This document shows, one piece after another, positions 11,484 to 22,041 of a DNA stretch of 64,000 bases; the first letter of the stretch is position 1; every line of letters begins with the position of its first letter. The notes under the pieces were generated by a model. It saw only the letters and a list, made by a program, of their open reading frames with translations, was not told where the DNA came from and searched no databases. Made by a program: the position numbers and the translations under genes. The stretch is from Pycnopodia helianthoides (lineage: Eukaryota > Echinodermata > Asteroidea > Forcipulatida > Asteriidae): positions 4,236,001 through 4,300,000 of the forward strand of contig CM063258.1 in the NCBI GenBank assembly GCA_032158295.1, written 5' to 3'.

Positions 11484-11645
11484 CAGGCCTGAACTACATG
11501 GAGGCCATAGCCAATGTGGCACTGGTCCTGGCCTTGCTGCCCTTTCAAAAAATTTCCCATAGACTTTAAGATTTCCCAGTGGAAGTGCCCTTTGCAAAAT
11601 AAAATTGGCCCTCGCCCTTCAATGATGAAATTCCCGGTCTGGAAG
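11484..11645. mobile_element. AGGCCTGGAATTTC-family MITE
   Basis: Ends CCAGGCCTGAACTACATGG and GATGAAATTCCCGGTCTGG are inverted. The interior carries the GGCCATAGCC/TGGTCCTGGCCTTG blocks also seen at 50377-50544. Confidence 0.6.
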
Positions 11646-11693
11646 GCTATAATTTAGGTACATGTTTCAGTTTGGTTTTTTCTCCTTCTTCAG

Positions 11694-11890
11694 TAAAGTG
11701 TACCACGTTCCAATGGTGGCTTCTTTACCCCAGCCGAGTCGTCTTCAATCCTCGGCGGGCGATCGTCGGATCCGACTGCCGGTGTTCAGCCCTCCCAGCA
11801 CGGAGACATTCTCACCCCACGCGTGAGCAGAATAATCACAGACCCAGCAAGGAACAGATTCTGGTCATGTGTGAGAGGCTGTCCTGTGAA
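11694..11890 (+). CDS. C6orf136-like exon with KEQILVMCERLSCE
   Basis: Acceptor CTTCTTCAG, donor GTAAGT. The 3' part matches the start of the conserved domain. In the 5' part a second frame (PVFSPPSTETFSP) also looks coding, so the frame upstream of about 11815 is uncertain. Confidence 0.7.
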
Positions 11891-14071
11891 GTAAGTCGGG
11901 GTCCTGTAAATTTATCTGGATTTTTTCTCCCCCTCAACAGATTCCCTTTTTGCCCTTTGGATCGTCCTAAAAGGAATGAAGACAAAGTTCTTGTGTCCAT
12001 ACCTCTGCAGGGCTCACTTTTTACACTGGACTGCTGGCCCAAGGCCAGTAATTTCAGCGCCGGGCCAGTAAACTCAAGAAGGGACAAGTCTGGTGGTCTT
12101 GTTTTTTTTAATAAATTTTTTTAATTTATTTTTTTAGATGATGTTCAAATGAGTTTGAGTCTCACAAATGTCTTTCAAATCTGCTGAGTATCACCCATAA
12201 AACAGAAGAGATAAATCTTCTCTTAGTTCAAATAAAACAGTTCATTTGATAAAACTGTGTTTGCATTTTGATTCAGGCCTTTACTCATGTTGATTCTGGT
12301 CTTGTAAATAAAATTCTGGTCCAGTAAACATTCTGAGTAACAAGACCTGTGGACTTTTTCCCCCCAAATTTGAGCCCTGGACTCTGGTATTCCAAGGCCC
12401 TAGGGTGAATCCTCTCAAATTTTTCAGGGTTTTTAGTCTCTCGACCAAGAAGATGCCACTGCCCATTTTCATTGAAAACAAAATAAATAAATTTACTTCT
12501 TTTAATGCTTGATGAATTATTTGCTTTTGTTGACGTATCTACGCATTCACTCTGATCTTACATTCGTTACTTCCAGCTACCTAACTTCATAGAGCAGCCT
12601 CATGACTTCACTATGTACGCAGACACAGTAGAATTCGACAACAGAATTCTGAGAATCAGAACAAGGTGATTTGGTTCGTTCTTCTTTCGAAGTAGAATGA
12701 TAATTCATTTGATTTGAGTGTTTTTTTCATGCAGGGTTTGATAATGAGATGGCTAGAGCACACAAGTCTAAAACATTCATTCATCCATTCATCCCGCGAC
12801 CGTTGTGCTGGTCGTTGGGTGCCATGATGGATGCATCTGCTGACGGGATTGCCACAGCTGCTCTCTGTCCTCTGTCATACATACAAGGGCGGCATTGTTT
12901 CGGCCTGTCCAGTCTCGAATGTCGCCAGACCAGGACTTCCTTCGTCCGCTCTCATCCGCCTCTTCGTCGCTTGCCCTCGACTGTTCCTTGGAGGATGGTT
13001 TTGGACAGGGACTCGTGACGGAACACATGTCCATACTAAAACATCGTGAATAAACCAATCAACACTTTTCATAACCATCATCTCTCCCCCCCCTCCCCCC
13101 TCAAAAAAATCTCTTGTGTATAGGAAGAAGTTTCTTATCTCTACAAGCCGGCCAGAACTTGTTGACTTTCTTTTTTCCTTTTTTTCTGAACTCGCAGAGG
13201 GCTGCCGGCCTACAAGGCTTGCGTCCACTCCATGAAGAGCCTCGGTACGACGTACATGACGGGATCGAGCATGGAGGTGCTACGTATCACGCCGATCTGG
13301 ATCAGGATCAGATCCAGGCAAGGTGGAGGATTAAGGGAGTCCCACTCCACAGCTACCTCGTCAGACCTTGGCGACGGAATCACCCTCACAGGCAAGTTAC
13401 AAAAGGGCAGAAGTGAACCAACACTAACGGAGACCTTTTTGCATTCCAACTTATTACCACAAAATGTCAAAGCTGGAGTCTAACTCAACTCTTAAAGAAT
13501 GTCTCTCATCATTTTTCGATGATTCTTGTTTTTTCTTTTCTTAGATATTTTGATGCGTTTTCTACTTTTGATGTTGGACTGACGGTCTCATTCATCGGCA
13601 CAAACTTGATAAGGTACATCCCCCATGATGTCTTTTTTAGTACTCGCATTTCTTGGCATCGGTGCAAAAACGTTGTATCTCGATTTTGGAAAAATGTTGT
13701 GTCTCGGCGCGTATTTGTTTTTGTGCGTACAACCGGGCTGTTTTAAACGAGATACAACGTTTTGACAATTTCAAACTAGCGCGTAACATAAGTGCTATTT
13801 TAGGAGATACAACGTTTTTGCACTGACACAATGATTTATCTGATTATCTTCAATGGTAAAATCAAACACTTTATTGGATTTTGTTTTATCTCTCTCTTTA
13901 CGATAATGACAGGTGATGCCCAACCCATCCGACAAGGTGAGGTCGCCATCCCTGGCTGCACGCATTGGCATCGCGTTGGGCGTAGTCCGCAACCCCGCCC
14001 TGGCACCCGACTGTATGGTACCCAAGCCACTCGCCTTCATCCAACACAAGACGAGCGCCGGCAAACTATAA
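11694..14071 (+). CDS. C6orf136 homologue (DUF2358), frame broken in two exons
   Basis: Homologue of human C6orf136, a DUF2358 protein of unknown biochemical role. Five exons: 11694-11890, 12577-12665, 13198-13391, 13545-13613 and 13913-14071. Recognisable blocks are KEQILVMCERLSCE, LPNFIEQPHDFTMYADTVEF, RILRIRT, MEVLRIT, IQARWRIKGVPLHS, YFDAFSTF and LIHRHKLDK, then MPNPSDK, ending at TAA 14069-14071. Exon 13198-13391 changes frame between MEVLRIT and DLDQDQIQARW. Exon 13545-13613 changes frame between FDAFSTF and DGLIHRH. Each exon is one base short of an intact length, and both gaps fall at short mononucleotide runs (CC near 13286, TT near 13573). Splice sites are intact, so assembly error or a very young pseudogene are both possible. 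An AATAAA overlaps the stop. Confidence 0.78.
12577..12665 (+). CDS. C6orf136-like exon LPNFIEQPHDFTMY
   Basis: Encodes LPNFIEQPHDFTMYADTVEF and DNRILRIRT. Acceptor TTCCAG, donor GTGATT, ends in phase 2. Good match to the family's LFLQSHDYSLYSLDVEF block. Confidence 0.88.
13198..13391 (+). CDS. C6orf136-like exon with frame break and GC donor
   Basis: Starts RGLPAYKACVHSMKSLG in one frame and ends IQARWRIKGVPLHSYLVR in another; the switch lies at ATCACGCCGATC (about 13280-13291). The 3' boundary fits a GC donor (CACAG then GCAAGT). Confidence 0.8.
13545..13613 (+). CDS. C6orf136-like exon with second frame break
   Basis: YFDAFSTF then, one base off, DGLIHRHKLDK. Acceptor TTCTTAG, donor GTACAT. 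Confidence 0.8.
13656..13826. mobile_element. MITE with GTTGTATCTC ends
   Basis: GTGCAAAAACGTTGTATCTC at the left and GAGATACAACGTTTTTGCAC at the right are inverted. It lies in the last C6orf136-like intron. Relatives at 23528, 28060 and 32456-33225 serve as hosts for TTAA elements. Confidence 0.7.
13913..14071 (+). CDS. C6orf136-like terminal exon
   Basis: VMPNPSDK then a hydrophobic stretch AARIGIALGVV, ending HKTSAGKL and TAA. The human protein has the comparable LMPSHS and LLVGALVALGL. Confidence 0.82.
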   Translation: MMPNPSDKVRSPSLAARIGIALGVVRNPALAPDCMVPKPLAFIQHKTSAGKL

Positions 14072-14075
14072 TAAA
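14070..14075 (+). terminator. Polyadenylation signal AATAAA
   Basis: AATAAA overlaps the stop codon of the C6orf136 homologue. The 3' UTR would then be very short. Confidence 0.35.
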
Positions 14076-14190
14076 ATTAACCGTACCTGCTTAATATATC
14101 ATGTAGATTTTGCTCGCTGTACGTGAAGTAGTTTCAAAGATCTCAAGATCCCGGTCCTAGTTTTAGGCTTTCGGGACTCGGTCTCACTCC

Positions 14191-14222
14191 TTGAACCTTG
14201 AACCTTGAACCTTGAACCTTGC
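14191..14222. repeat. 7-bp tandem repeat CCTTGAA
   Basis: Five near-identical CCTTGAA units. Confidence 0.8.
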
Positions 14223-14393
14223 TTGACTGCAGCTGCATTCAACATTGGAAAGTTTCAGTTTGCAATCTATACGACAAGAGGAAAAACCATGTACGGAATC
14301 ATTTAACGCAGGCGTGTAGCTTTAGATAAAAATAAGTCTTGTGTGGATGTATTTGATACAGTTTTAAAAGTACATCGCTGTTTTATTATTCAA

Positions 14394-14565
14394 CAGACCT
14401 TATGCACATGTCATTTGAGTAAGGCGCCCTCGGCTAGAGGTCAAACGAAGGTAGCTCATTGGCTGAAGCTGTCTGCCGCGCGTACATAGCCGTGTGTTTT
14501 CCCAATTGTTTCATCATAGTTTTACCTCTAAGGTGGTAGCGTGATGACGTCAAGGCATAAGGTGT
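14394..14565. mobile_element. MITE with AGACCTTATGCA ends
   Basis: Left end CAGACCTTATGCACATGTCA; right end GATGACGTCAAGGCATAAGG. An opposite-orientation copy lies at 16619-16784. Confidence 0.7.
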
Positions 14566-14571
14566 ATAGAT

Positions 14572-16020
14572 AATACATACTCACAGGTGCTGATTAAAGA
14601 TGTTAGGTTAATGGGTGTCAGGGGTGTCAGGGGTATCATCGTGAAGGGGGGGGGGGGGGATGGGGGAAGGCGGGTACAGGGGTGACCAGGATGTACATGT
14701 ACCCTGGTTTTTCAGCATTGCTTGGGATAAACAATTGAAACAGAATATGAAGAATGCCGAGCTCAGTTGTTGTCCGTGTCTTCAGTGCATGCCCTCTTTG
14801 TCAGCTATGACAAAGAACGCTATGGACATAGAGTATCAATACCATGTGACACACCTGTATGGCAAAATCAACCAATGGGAAAGCTGATATTTACCACAAG
14901 GCTAAAAAAATTGCGACGTCTTTTTCAGAGTGAAAACTGCGACCGCCTTGAGCAAGGCTATACCAATGCAGGCAAAGTTTCACAACATGGGCGCGTGATT
15001 CAACAGTCAAAGTAGGTCTCCAATGTTTACTGAGTGCCGTCTTGTGATGGGTCAGTTGTGAACAGGATTACCTTTAAGGTTAGAACTGTAGAGCTCTGTG
15101 ATTGTCTTCATTCATGTATCTTCCATCTTCCTGTACTAGAAATGAAAGAATCTTGCAAGATGTGCTTGCGGTGCTTCGAGACACTGCTCGTTGCCGCAAT
15201 GCACGATGCGCTAATGTATGTATGGCGCGTGAACTTATGAGTTGTATACCTAAATGTGTACATTCTGTATCATACTTACCTAAACAGTATGTGGAAAAAA
15301 TGGCAACATAATAATGTACGGCTAAATCACAACACTAAGCTGTTTTTATTTTTATCGTCAAGCGAACTTTGTTCCTCGATTCTGATTGGTCGATAAATAA
15401 CAAGAGTGTGATATAAACCTATATTAAACGGCCCATATCAAACCCTGTTTTAAACTGCGCTTTTTGACGCTACACGTCAAGGTTGCTTAAAGATAAATTT
15501 GTTATCACACAAGCGCGAGTGGAATACGATTAAATGTAGTATGCCTGCTTCCCATATCGTTGAACTGTAGAGTTCTGTGATCCTCTTCATTCATGTATCT
15601 AAAATCTTCCCGTACCGGTGCTAGAAACAGAAGATTCTTGCAAGATGTGCTTACAGTGCTTTGAGATGCACTGCTCGTTGCTGCAATTTGTTATCACACA
15701 AGCGCGAGTGGAGTACGATTAAATATAGTACGTCTGTATCCCATATTGTTGGGTCGCAGAAGTGCTATATTTTCCAATATTCCACTCGCCCTTGTGTGAT
15801 AACTAATATTACCACCTTGTAATATTACCACTTCTAAGCTCATGTCACAGAATCAAATCAGATAGTACTTATCCTATTGTACACCCTTGTGTAATGTATT
15901 CCCTTTTATGGTAAACTCTCAAAAGTGACTGCGGATGCGTGGCACATTATAAGAATCTTTTTAAAAGACATCCTCTACTTTTCCAGGTATTTTCAAGGAT
16001 CCGGTTTTGCTTTTTACACG
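14572..16020. other. Intergenic DNA with a poly-G run and a local duplication
   Basis: A run of about 15 G lies at 14646-14660. Segments near 15078-15215 and 15562-15690 are direct repeats of about 125 bp (CTTCATTCATGTATCT ... TCTTGCAAGATGTGCTT). A CACAAGCGCGAGTGGA block recurs about 197 bp apart (near 15508 and 15705). No gene was recognised. Confidence 0.55.
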
Positions 16021-16077
16021 GCTTCTGACTGGCAACCCGAACAAAGATATTGACAGAATAGGGAGACCGCCGACATA

Positions 16078-16185
16078 GGGCTAGATAGCTCAGTTGGTAG
16101 AGCACCGGCACGTTAATATGGAGGTCGTTGGTTCAAGTCCAACTCTAAAAGATTTTTCTATGTTCACCCTCAAATTATTTTAAAA
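16078..16185 (+). repeat. tRNA-derived SINE
   Basis: GGGCTAGATAGCTCAGTTGG contains an A box and GGTTCAAGTCC a B box; a non-tRNA tail (TTCTATGTTCACCCTC) follows. Minus-strand copies at 5083, 29848 and 31601 share the tail, marking a SINE rather than a tRNA gene. Confidence 0.7.
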
Positions 16186-16363
16186 TGTTACCTCAATTTG
16201 ACAGATTGCTTTATGGCTTCGTTTCACTCAAGTACTTTTCTGCTGGATTATGGAATATTTAACAACCTGTACTGAAATAAAAACAGCAGTAGCATAACAG
16301 TGTCTAGTTAATTGTTGAATTATTGTTATTACTCTTCTTTTGTTTTTAAGCGTCTTCTTTATT

Positions 16364-16808
16364 AACCCTCCTACTCCTGGTAACATTTCCCATTGAGTCG
16401 ACCACCCATTCAAAATCGTTCAGCTGAACAGGGTTGTGTATGGTGGCACAACAGAGCACTGAACTTACTATGTACTTAGGATTGATGCAGTCACCACATG
16501 ATACTGAATGGTCAGACAGTAGGAGGGTTGACTCTACTGTGTAGATGCATTCACCACATGATATCATATTGCAGGTTAGCATAGTTTATCTATCATTCAA
16601 AACTGCAGTGGATGATATAGACCTTATGCATTGACGTCATCACGCCGCCATCTTAGAGGTAAAACGATGACGAAACAATGGAAAAAGCACATTTTGTACG
16701 CGCGATGCAGAGAATGAGCCAATGAGCAATCTTCTTTTGACCTCTGGCGCCCTACTCAAATGACGTCATGTGCATAAGGTCTATTGAATTGTCAGAGTAG
16801 GAGGGCTA
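16364..16808. mobile_element. AACCCTCCTACT-family MITE pair with nested MITE
   Basis: A full copy spans about 16364-16530. A second partial copy runs to 16808 and is interrupted at 16619-16784 by the AGACCTTATGCA element. Confidence 0.65.
16619..16784. mobile_element. AGACCTTATGCA MITE, nested
   Basis: Ends TAGACCTTATGCATTGACGT and GACGTCATGTGCATAAGGTC are inverted. Oriented opposite to the copy at 14394. Confidence 0.75.
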
Positions 16809-17053
16809 ATGTTAACTGATAAAGTTTGTGGTACCAGCGTTCTCCCTTAACAGTGGTCCGCTTGCCAATTACCAGTGAAACCATGTAAGGACCAGTCAAA
16901 ATTCATTCCAAGTGTCCGGCTGGCTAGTTCAGTGTTAAAAAAAACATCCCTATTTCATTTAAAACTGACTTGCGAAAAAGCTGAATGGACAAGTGGAACC
17001 ACCAGCTAACTGGTCCTGTTGGCCAGTAACTGAAAAAGTTAAGGGCAAACCCT

Positions 17054-17944
17054 TGGTATCCACTGTTACTTAGAGGATCAGTGTGTAGCCTGGTACCCAC
17101 TGTTACTTAGAGGATCAGTGTGTAGCCTGGTACCCACTGTTACTTAGAGGATCAGTGTGTAGCCTGGTACCCACTGTTACTTAGAGGATCAGTGTGTAGC
17201 CTGGTATCCACTGTTACTTAGAGGATCAGTGTGTAGCCTGGTACCCACTGTTCCTTAGAGGATCAGTGTGTAGCCTGGTACCCACTGTTACTTAGAGGAT
17301 CAGTGTGTAGCCTGGTACCCACTGTTACTTAGAGGATCAGTGTGTAGCCTGGTACCCACTGTTGCTTACATGATCAGTGTGTAGCCTGGTACCCACTGTT
17401 ACTTACATGATCAGTGTGTAGCCTGGTATCCACTGTTACTTAGAGGATCAGTGTGTAGCCTGGTACCCACTGTTACTTAGAGGATCAGTGTGTAGCCTGG
17501 TACCCACTGTTACTTAGAGGATCAGTGTGTAGCCTGGTACCCACTGTTACTTAGATGATCAGTGTGTAGCCTGGTACCCACTGTTCCTTAGAGGATCAGT
17601 GTGTAGCCTGGTACCCACTGTTCCTTAGAGGATCAGTGTGTAGCCTGGTACCCACTGTTACTTAGAGGATCAGTGTGTAGCCTGGTACCCACTGTTACTT
17701 AGAGGATCAGTGTGTAGCCTGGTACCCACTGTTCCTTAGAGGATCAGTGTGTAGCCTGGTACCCACTGTTACTTAGAGGATCAGTGTGTAGCCTGGTACC
17801 CACTGTTACTTAGAGGATCAGTGTGTAGCCTGGTACCCACTGTTCCTTAGAGGATCAGTGTGTAGCCTGGTACCCACTGTTACTTACAGGATAAGTGTGT
17901 AGCCTGGTACCCACTGTTACTTACATGATCGATGTGTAGCCTGG
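17054..17944. repeat. 37-bp minisatellite, about 24 units
   Basis: The unit starts TGGTACCCACTGTTACTTAG and continues AGGATCAGTGTGTAGCC. Variant positions are few: ATC for ACC, GTTCC for GTTAC, and ACATGATC for AGAGGATC. It has no long ORF and lies between genes. Confidence 0.95.
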
Positions 17945-19438
17945 GGATTCTTAACCGCAAGACTCCAGGGAGGAAGGGGGGAGCGTGAAGAGCACCGAGT
18001 ATTCAGTACTTATCCCACCTCCGTATTAAAGTAAAAACTCCAAAACATAATCAACGCTATCTTCCAATTGAGGACAACCTGTCAATTCAAATTCATGTAG
18101 ATTTCTTTAGCTCAACAGCTTTTATAAGTAATAGAAACAAATACCTAAGTTGTTAGGAGCAATAGTTGTATGATACAGTTTTGTTTACTTTTTAAATCGT
18201 GAATATTTAAATAAATTTAAAAAAACACATTGTTGAAAGATTACTTTTTGAGCAAAATCCCCACAAACAACCTGGATAATGTTACCACACAGTCTGAAAG
18301 CATTAAACTAAACTGAATAATATACCTCAATTAGTATTTTTTAAAACACTCCAAAACAAAGCACGATGCCAAATGATTTACAAACCTTTATTTTACCACT
18401 CGGTGTACCGAAAATCTTTATACTTGCATTGCATATTTGCCTTTTTTTAAATAGTAAATTTAGAAATATTCTTTAATCTGAATAAAGTCGGCCTCGCCAC
18501 CATGGGCAGTGAGCCATATTGATACCTCTCGTCACTAACCCCTGGTAGGGATGTGCTGGAAAATGGATGCTGATTGGCTCCCCAAAGTGACCGCTTTGCA
18601 CGCACGCTAAGTTCAAAACATTTGAGCGCTTGTATGGTGCTTGTAGGACGCTTAGTACGCATGTGTCAAAATGCAAGTATTTTTTGACGCAATTCCATTT
18701 CAAATGAATCATGTTTTTTTACACGGTCACCCTCAACTGCGTAGAGTTTAAACGTGTCACAAGAGTAAAGAAGAATGAGAGGGGCCCAGCTGCTCTTTGG
18801 CTTGATTCCTCCTTTCCGGGCTACCGTACTTGAGCATGCGCGTAAAGCCGATCGGCCATAGGCCTACTTAAAATGTGCCATATATTAACACATTTAAAAT
18901 TCACCAATACCAGGGGTTATGAGCGAGCAAGGCCTGCTGGAAAAAAATGGTGCTGCGAGATAAATCACCCATGAGAATGAGGTTGTGATAAAACTTAATG
19001 ATAAAATAAATGAGGGGAAAATTAATTACAACCTTCCGTACATCTTGAAGATAAAGGCCCAGATAGGCCGATATTGCTCAACACATTTATCGGCTTTTAT
19101 CACAGAGCAGCCATCTTGCTTTTTCTTCCATTCCAAACCAATGTAACCAAACTGAGTCTGGAAAGGGAAAATAGTCTGGGGCCTTTTTTTATAAACTGAG
19201 ACTACAACTACCAGTGTCACAGGGAATCTGACAAAGATGGCTGCAGTGTGATGAAGGGTCTATTTGCTACAAAGAGCATCGTCAGGGAACCAGTCACAAA
19301 AAAAAATAAATAACACATCACAATTTGGCTGGTAACCTGTTTCTGCTAATAGCAATGTGATAAGCAGTTCTCAGAAATTGTCCAAACAGTTACCTTACAT
19401 TGCTTATTCAGTATTGATAAATGTCAATTGTGCAAGCA
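17945..19438. other. Intergenic stretch, nothing recognised
   Basis: Mostly AT-rich unique-looking DNA. Small minus ORFs at 18447-18712 show no family likeness. A weak foldback-MITE relic lies at about 19270-19415. Confidence 0.4.
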
Positions 19439-19632
19439 GGGCCCAATTTCATAGAGCTGTTAAGCAGAAAATTCTACTTACCAAATTTCTTTGCTGAGCA
19501 AGAAGTGAGTGGGGTACCAGTCGCAGCAATGGGAACTGTACGGTATTCTGGCTGGTAAACCTGCTTTTGCTAAGCAATAGTTTTTTGTGCTTAGCAAGGT
19601 TTTGTGCTTACAGGCTTTATGAAACTGGGCCC
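19439..19632. mobile_element. GGGCCCAA foldback MITE, divergent subfamily
   Basis: GGGCCCAATTTCATAGAGCT to GAAACTGGGCCC. The interior lacks part of the usual stem and resembles the copy at 46172. Confidence 0.75.
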
Positions 19633-19887
19633 AGCAAGCCACGCCTTCAAAAATTTTGTCCCATTTTACACACTACTCATTATGAAAACCTAACCCGCTA
19701 GAGCATCTGGCTAGAGATCTGCCACATCCTCCAAAATCCTCAACTCTAAGGAACCTCAACACCCTTGCCCAATGTCATGGCACTGTCACCATGCAGTTGT
19801 AAAGTGCGTCTTTCTATGGGCCGCAAGCGAAAAAAATTCCACAGCGAGCAGCACCATGAAAAGGGGCCCTTGTTATTGGTTATGTCA

Positions 19888-20079
19888 GGGGCCAATTTCA
19901 TAGAGCTGCTTAAGCAGCAAATTTTGCTTAACAACTTTCTGCTTAGCAAAAAATAAGCAGGAAACCAGTCGCAGATTGTACATGTGACATGGTAAATTGG
20001 CTGGTAACCTTACTCTGGTAAGCATAATTTTATTGTGCTTAGCAACTTTTTATGCTTAAGCAGTTCTATGAAATTGGGC
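19888..20079. mobile_element. GGGCCCAA foldback MITE
   Basis: GGGGCCAATTTCATAGAGCT to GTTCTATGAAATTGGGC, downstream of the ACADM stop on the minus strand. Confidence 0.8.
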
Positions 20080-20894
20080 TAGCAGTCCCAAATCCTAAAA
20101 AATTCAAGACAACTTCCTGAATAGGACTTTTTAAGGATTTGGGACCCTCCCATAACCCTCCCGGCAAAATACTCTAGTCCATGGTACCTTAGACTGGTCC
20201 CCTGTCTTTATCTGCAAGGATAAAAAGACAGGCACTGGTCTTTACAGGACCAATGATTTCATTGGATAAACATGCATTGACGTAACCTTTTTACATATCT
20301 GTGGTATGATTGGTTCATGATGTAGTTTGTCAGCTACCCACATTTCGATCGTCTGCTGTAAGCACATGTGCATAATGTTTGTATGTAATGTTGTTTTAAT
20401 CACTATGTATTGTGTGTACGTGTGTATAATAGACTTTGATCTCCGTCCGAGAGAATGGGATGCGAGGTCAAAGGTACATCTGGCAGGATCCTGGCAGGAT
20501 CCTGCCAGGCGCTCAAGGCCGGTATCTGGGGTGATTCATGTGCCTCGAAGTGTGGCGTCGGATGTTCAGGTTAATGGTACCCTCAACACCTTGTGTTTTT
20601 GACTTTGATGAGATTGGTTTGGCTGATCAAATGATAATTAATTTGCTAATTGGGTCTGCAGCACTAAATCCTACATAGTCAGACAACTTCTTGGAGAGGA
20701 GTTTTGAGGATTTGGGTACCATTAGGGTCAAACATTTTAACAAAAACCTGATATCTGCCTTGATTCTTCATCTCTCTCTCTCACACACCCATGAAGTTTG
20801 GATGATCGTTTTTTGGTCATTTAGTAGTGTTAGTGATCCCGACTGCAGAGAATGTAGTGTAGAGACCTCATCTCTCGTTGGTCAGCTGATCGAT

Positions 20895-20975
20895 CTATCC
20901 CATTGTCTGTTTAGCCTTGTTCAGCGTCTCTCTGGAAATAATGACCCGCTGAATCTGGGCTGTACCCTCGTAGAT
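20895..20975 (-). CDS. ACADM: ACADM terminal exon
   Basis: [20 protein letters not shown] then AKQTMG and TAG. Carries the catalytic Glu of YEGT; the C-terminus differs from the human DKYKN. Confidence 0.94.
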   Translation of the reverse strand: MYEGTAQIQRVIISRETLNKAKQTMG

Positions 20976-21984
20976 CTAAAAGCAAAAGAAAATCAAATGC
21001 CATTTTTTTTGTCAAGACGAGGATGGGATTTGACCAAAAGTTTAACATTCCTGAACAAAAAAGTTGGCGCTGGTGGCGCTAGACCCGGAACCTCCCAGAC
21101 GTTACAATGCAGGAGGTGTGGCGCTAGACCCGGAACCTCCCAGACGTTACAATGCAGGAGGTATACAGACTCTTGTGCATCATCAGAAATACAAAACTAC
21201 AGGTTCGGACGCAATGTGCACTATTTCTTTCTTTCTCCCTTTGGCGACCGCTTTAAAAAAAAATTAAATGCTTAAGGAGATGTTGAGAACAATTCTGAAA
21301 TCAAGAAGAACAACCTGAGAAAACACACGCCTGTTAAGATCTCCAGAACTGTTCTGGAGAAGATGTTGGATAAAATCTCACAATAAGCTGGACAAACTTC
21401 ACAAATCTTGAAGTTCAGTTTTACACATCAACCGATCTCAGAGTAAAGCGCTCTACGACAGAAGGCCATAAGCAGTTTATATGCAATAGTCTGATACAAG
21501 AGGATAAATTAAAGATTTGATTGCTTCTCAGTCATTTATTGAGCAGTAAGGGGCCATTCAGAATGATCAAAGTAACAAAATGTTGAAAATTTTTCGAAAT
21601 TGTTTTGGGAGCGTTCCTTCGCGACTAGATCACACCCCCGGTGACCTTACCTGATAGATCTTAGCGTCCCTCATCAGCTTCTCGACCGGATACTCGGTGT
21701 TGAAGCCGTTGCCCCCAAACACCTGCACAGCATCGGTAGCGCACTTGTTGGCCACATCGGCAGCCAACGCCTTGGCGATGGACGCGTAGTACGTGTTCCG
21801 TCTTCCCTGGTCGGTCTCCCAGGCCGCGCGGTGAGTCATCAGGCGAGCCGTCTCGATGCCGATGGCCATGTCGGCTAGGATGAAGGCAACAGCTTGGTGC
21901 TATTAGGCAAATAAAAGCAGACAAGTCCTTCTTTTTACGTGTAATTAAAATACTAATTATCTCCATGGTGTTATAATAATAATG

Positions 21985-22041
<57 letters not shown>

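Noticed and set aside
12749..13058. Exon between 12749 and 13058 (plus ORF, or frame reading MSPDQDFLRPLSSASSSLAL)
   Set aside because: The flanking exons 12577-12665 and 13198-13391 join directly in phase and match the family without it.
16078..16150. tRNA gene with A and B boxes
   Set aside because: Weak acceptor stem and a shared non-tRNA tail with copies at 5083, 29848 and 31601; it is a SINE.
17054..17944. CRISPR-like array
   Set aside because: Units are contiguous 37-bp repeats with no unique spacers, in an animal genome.
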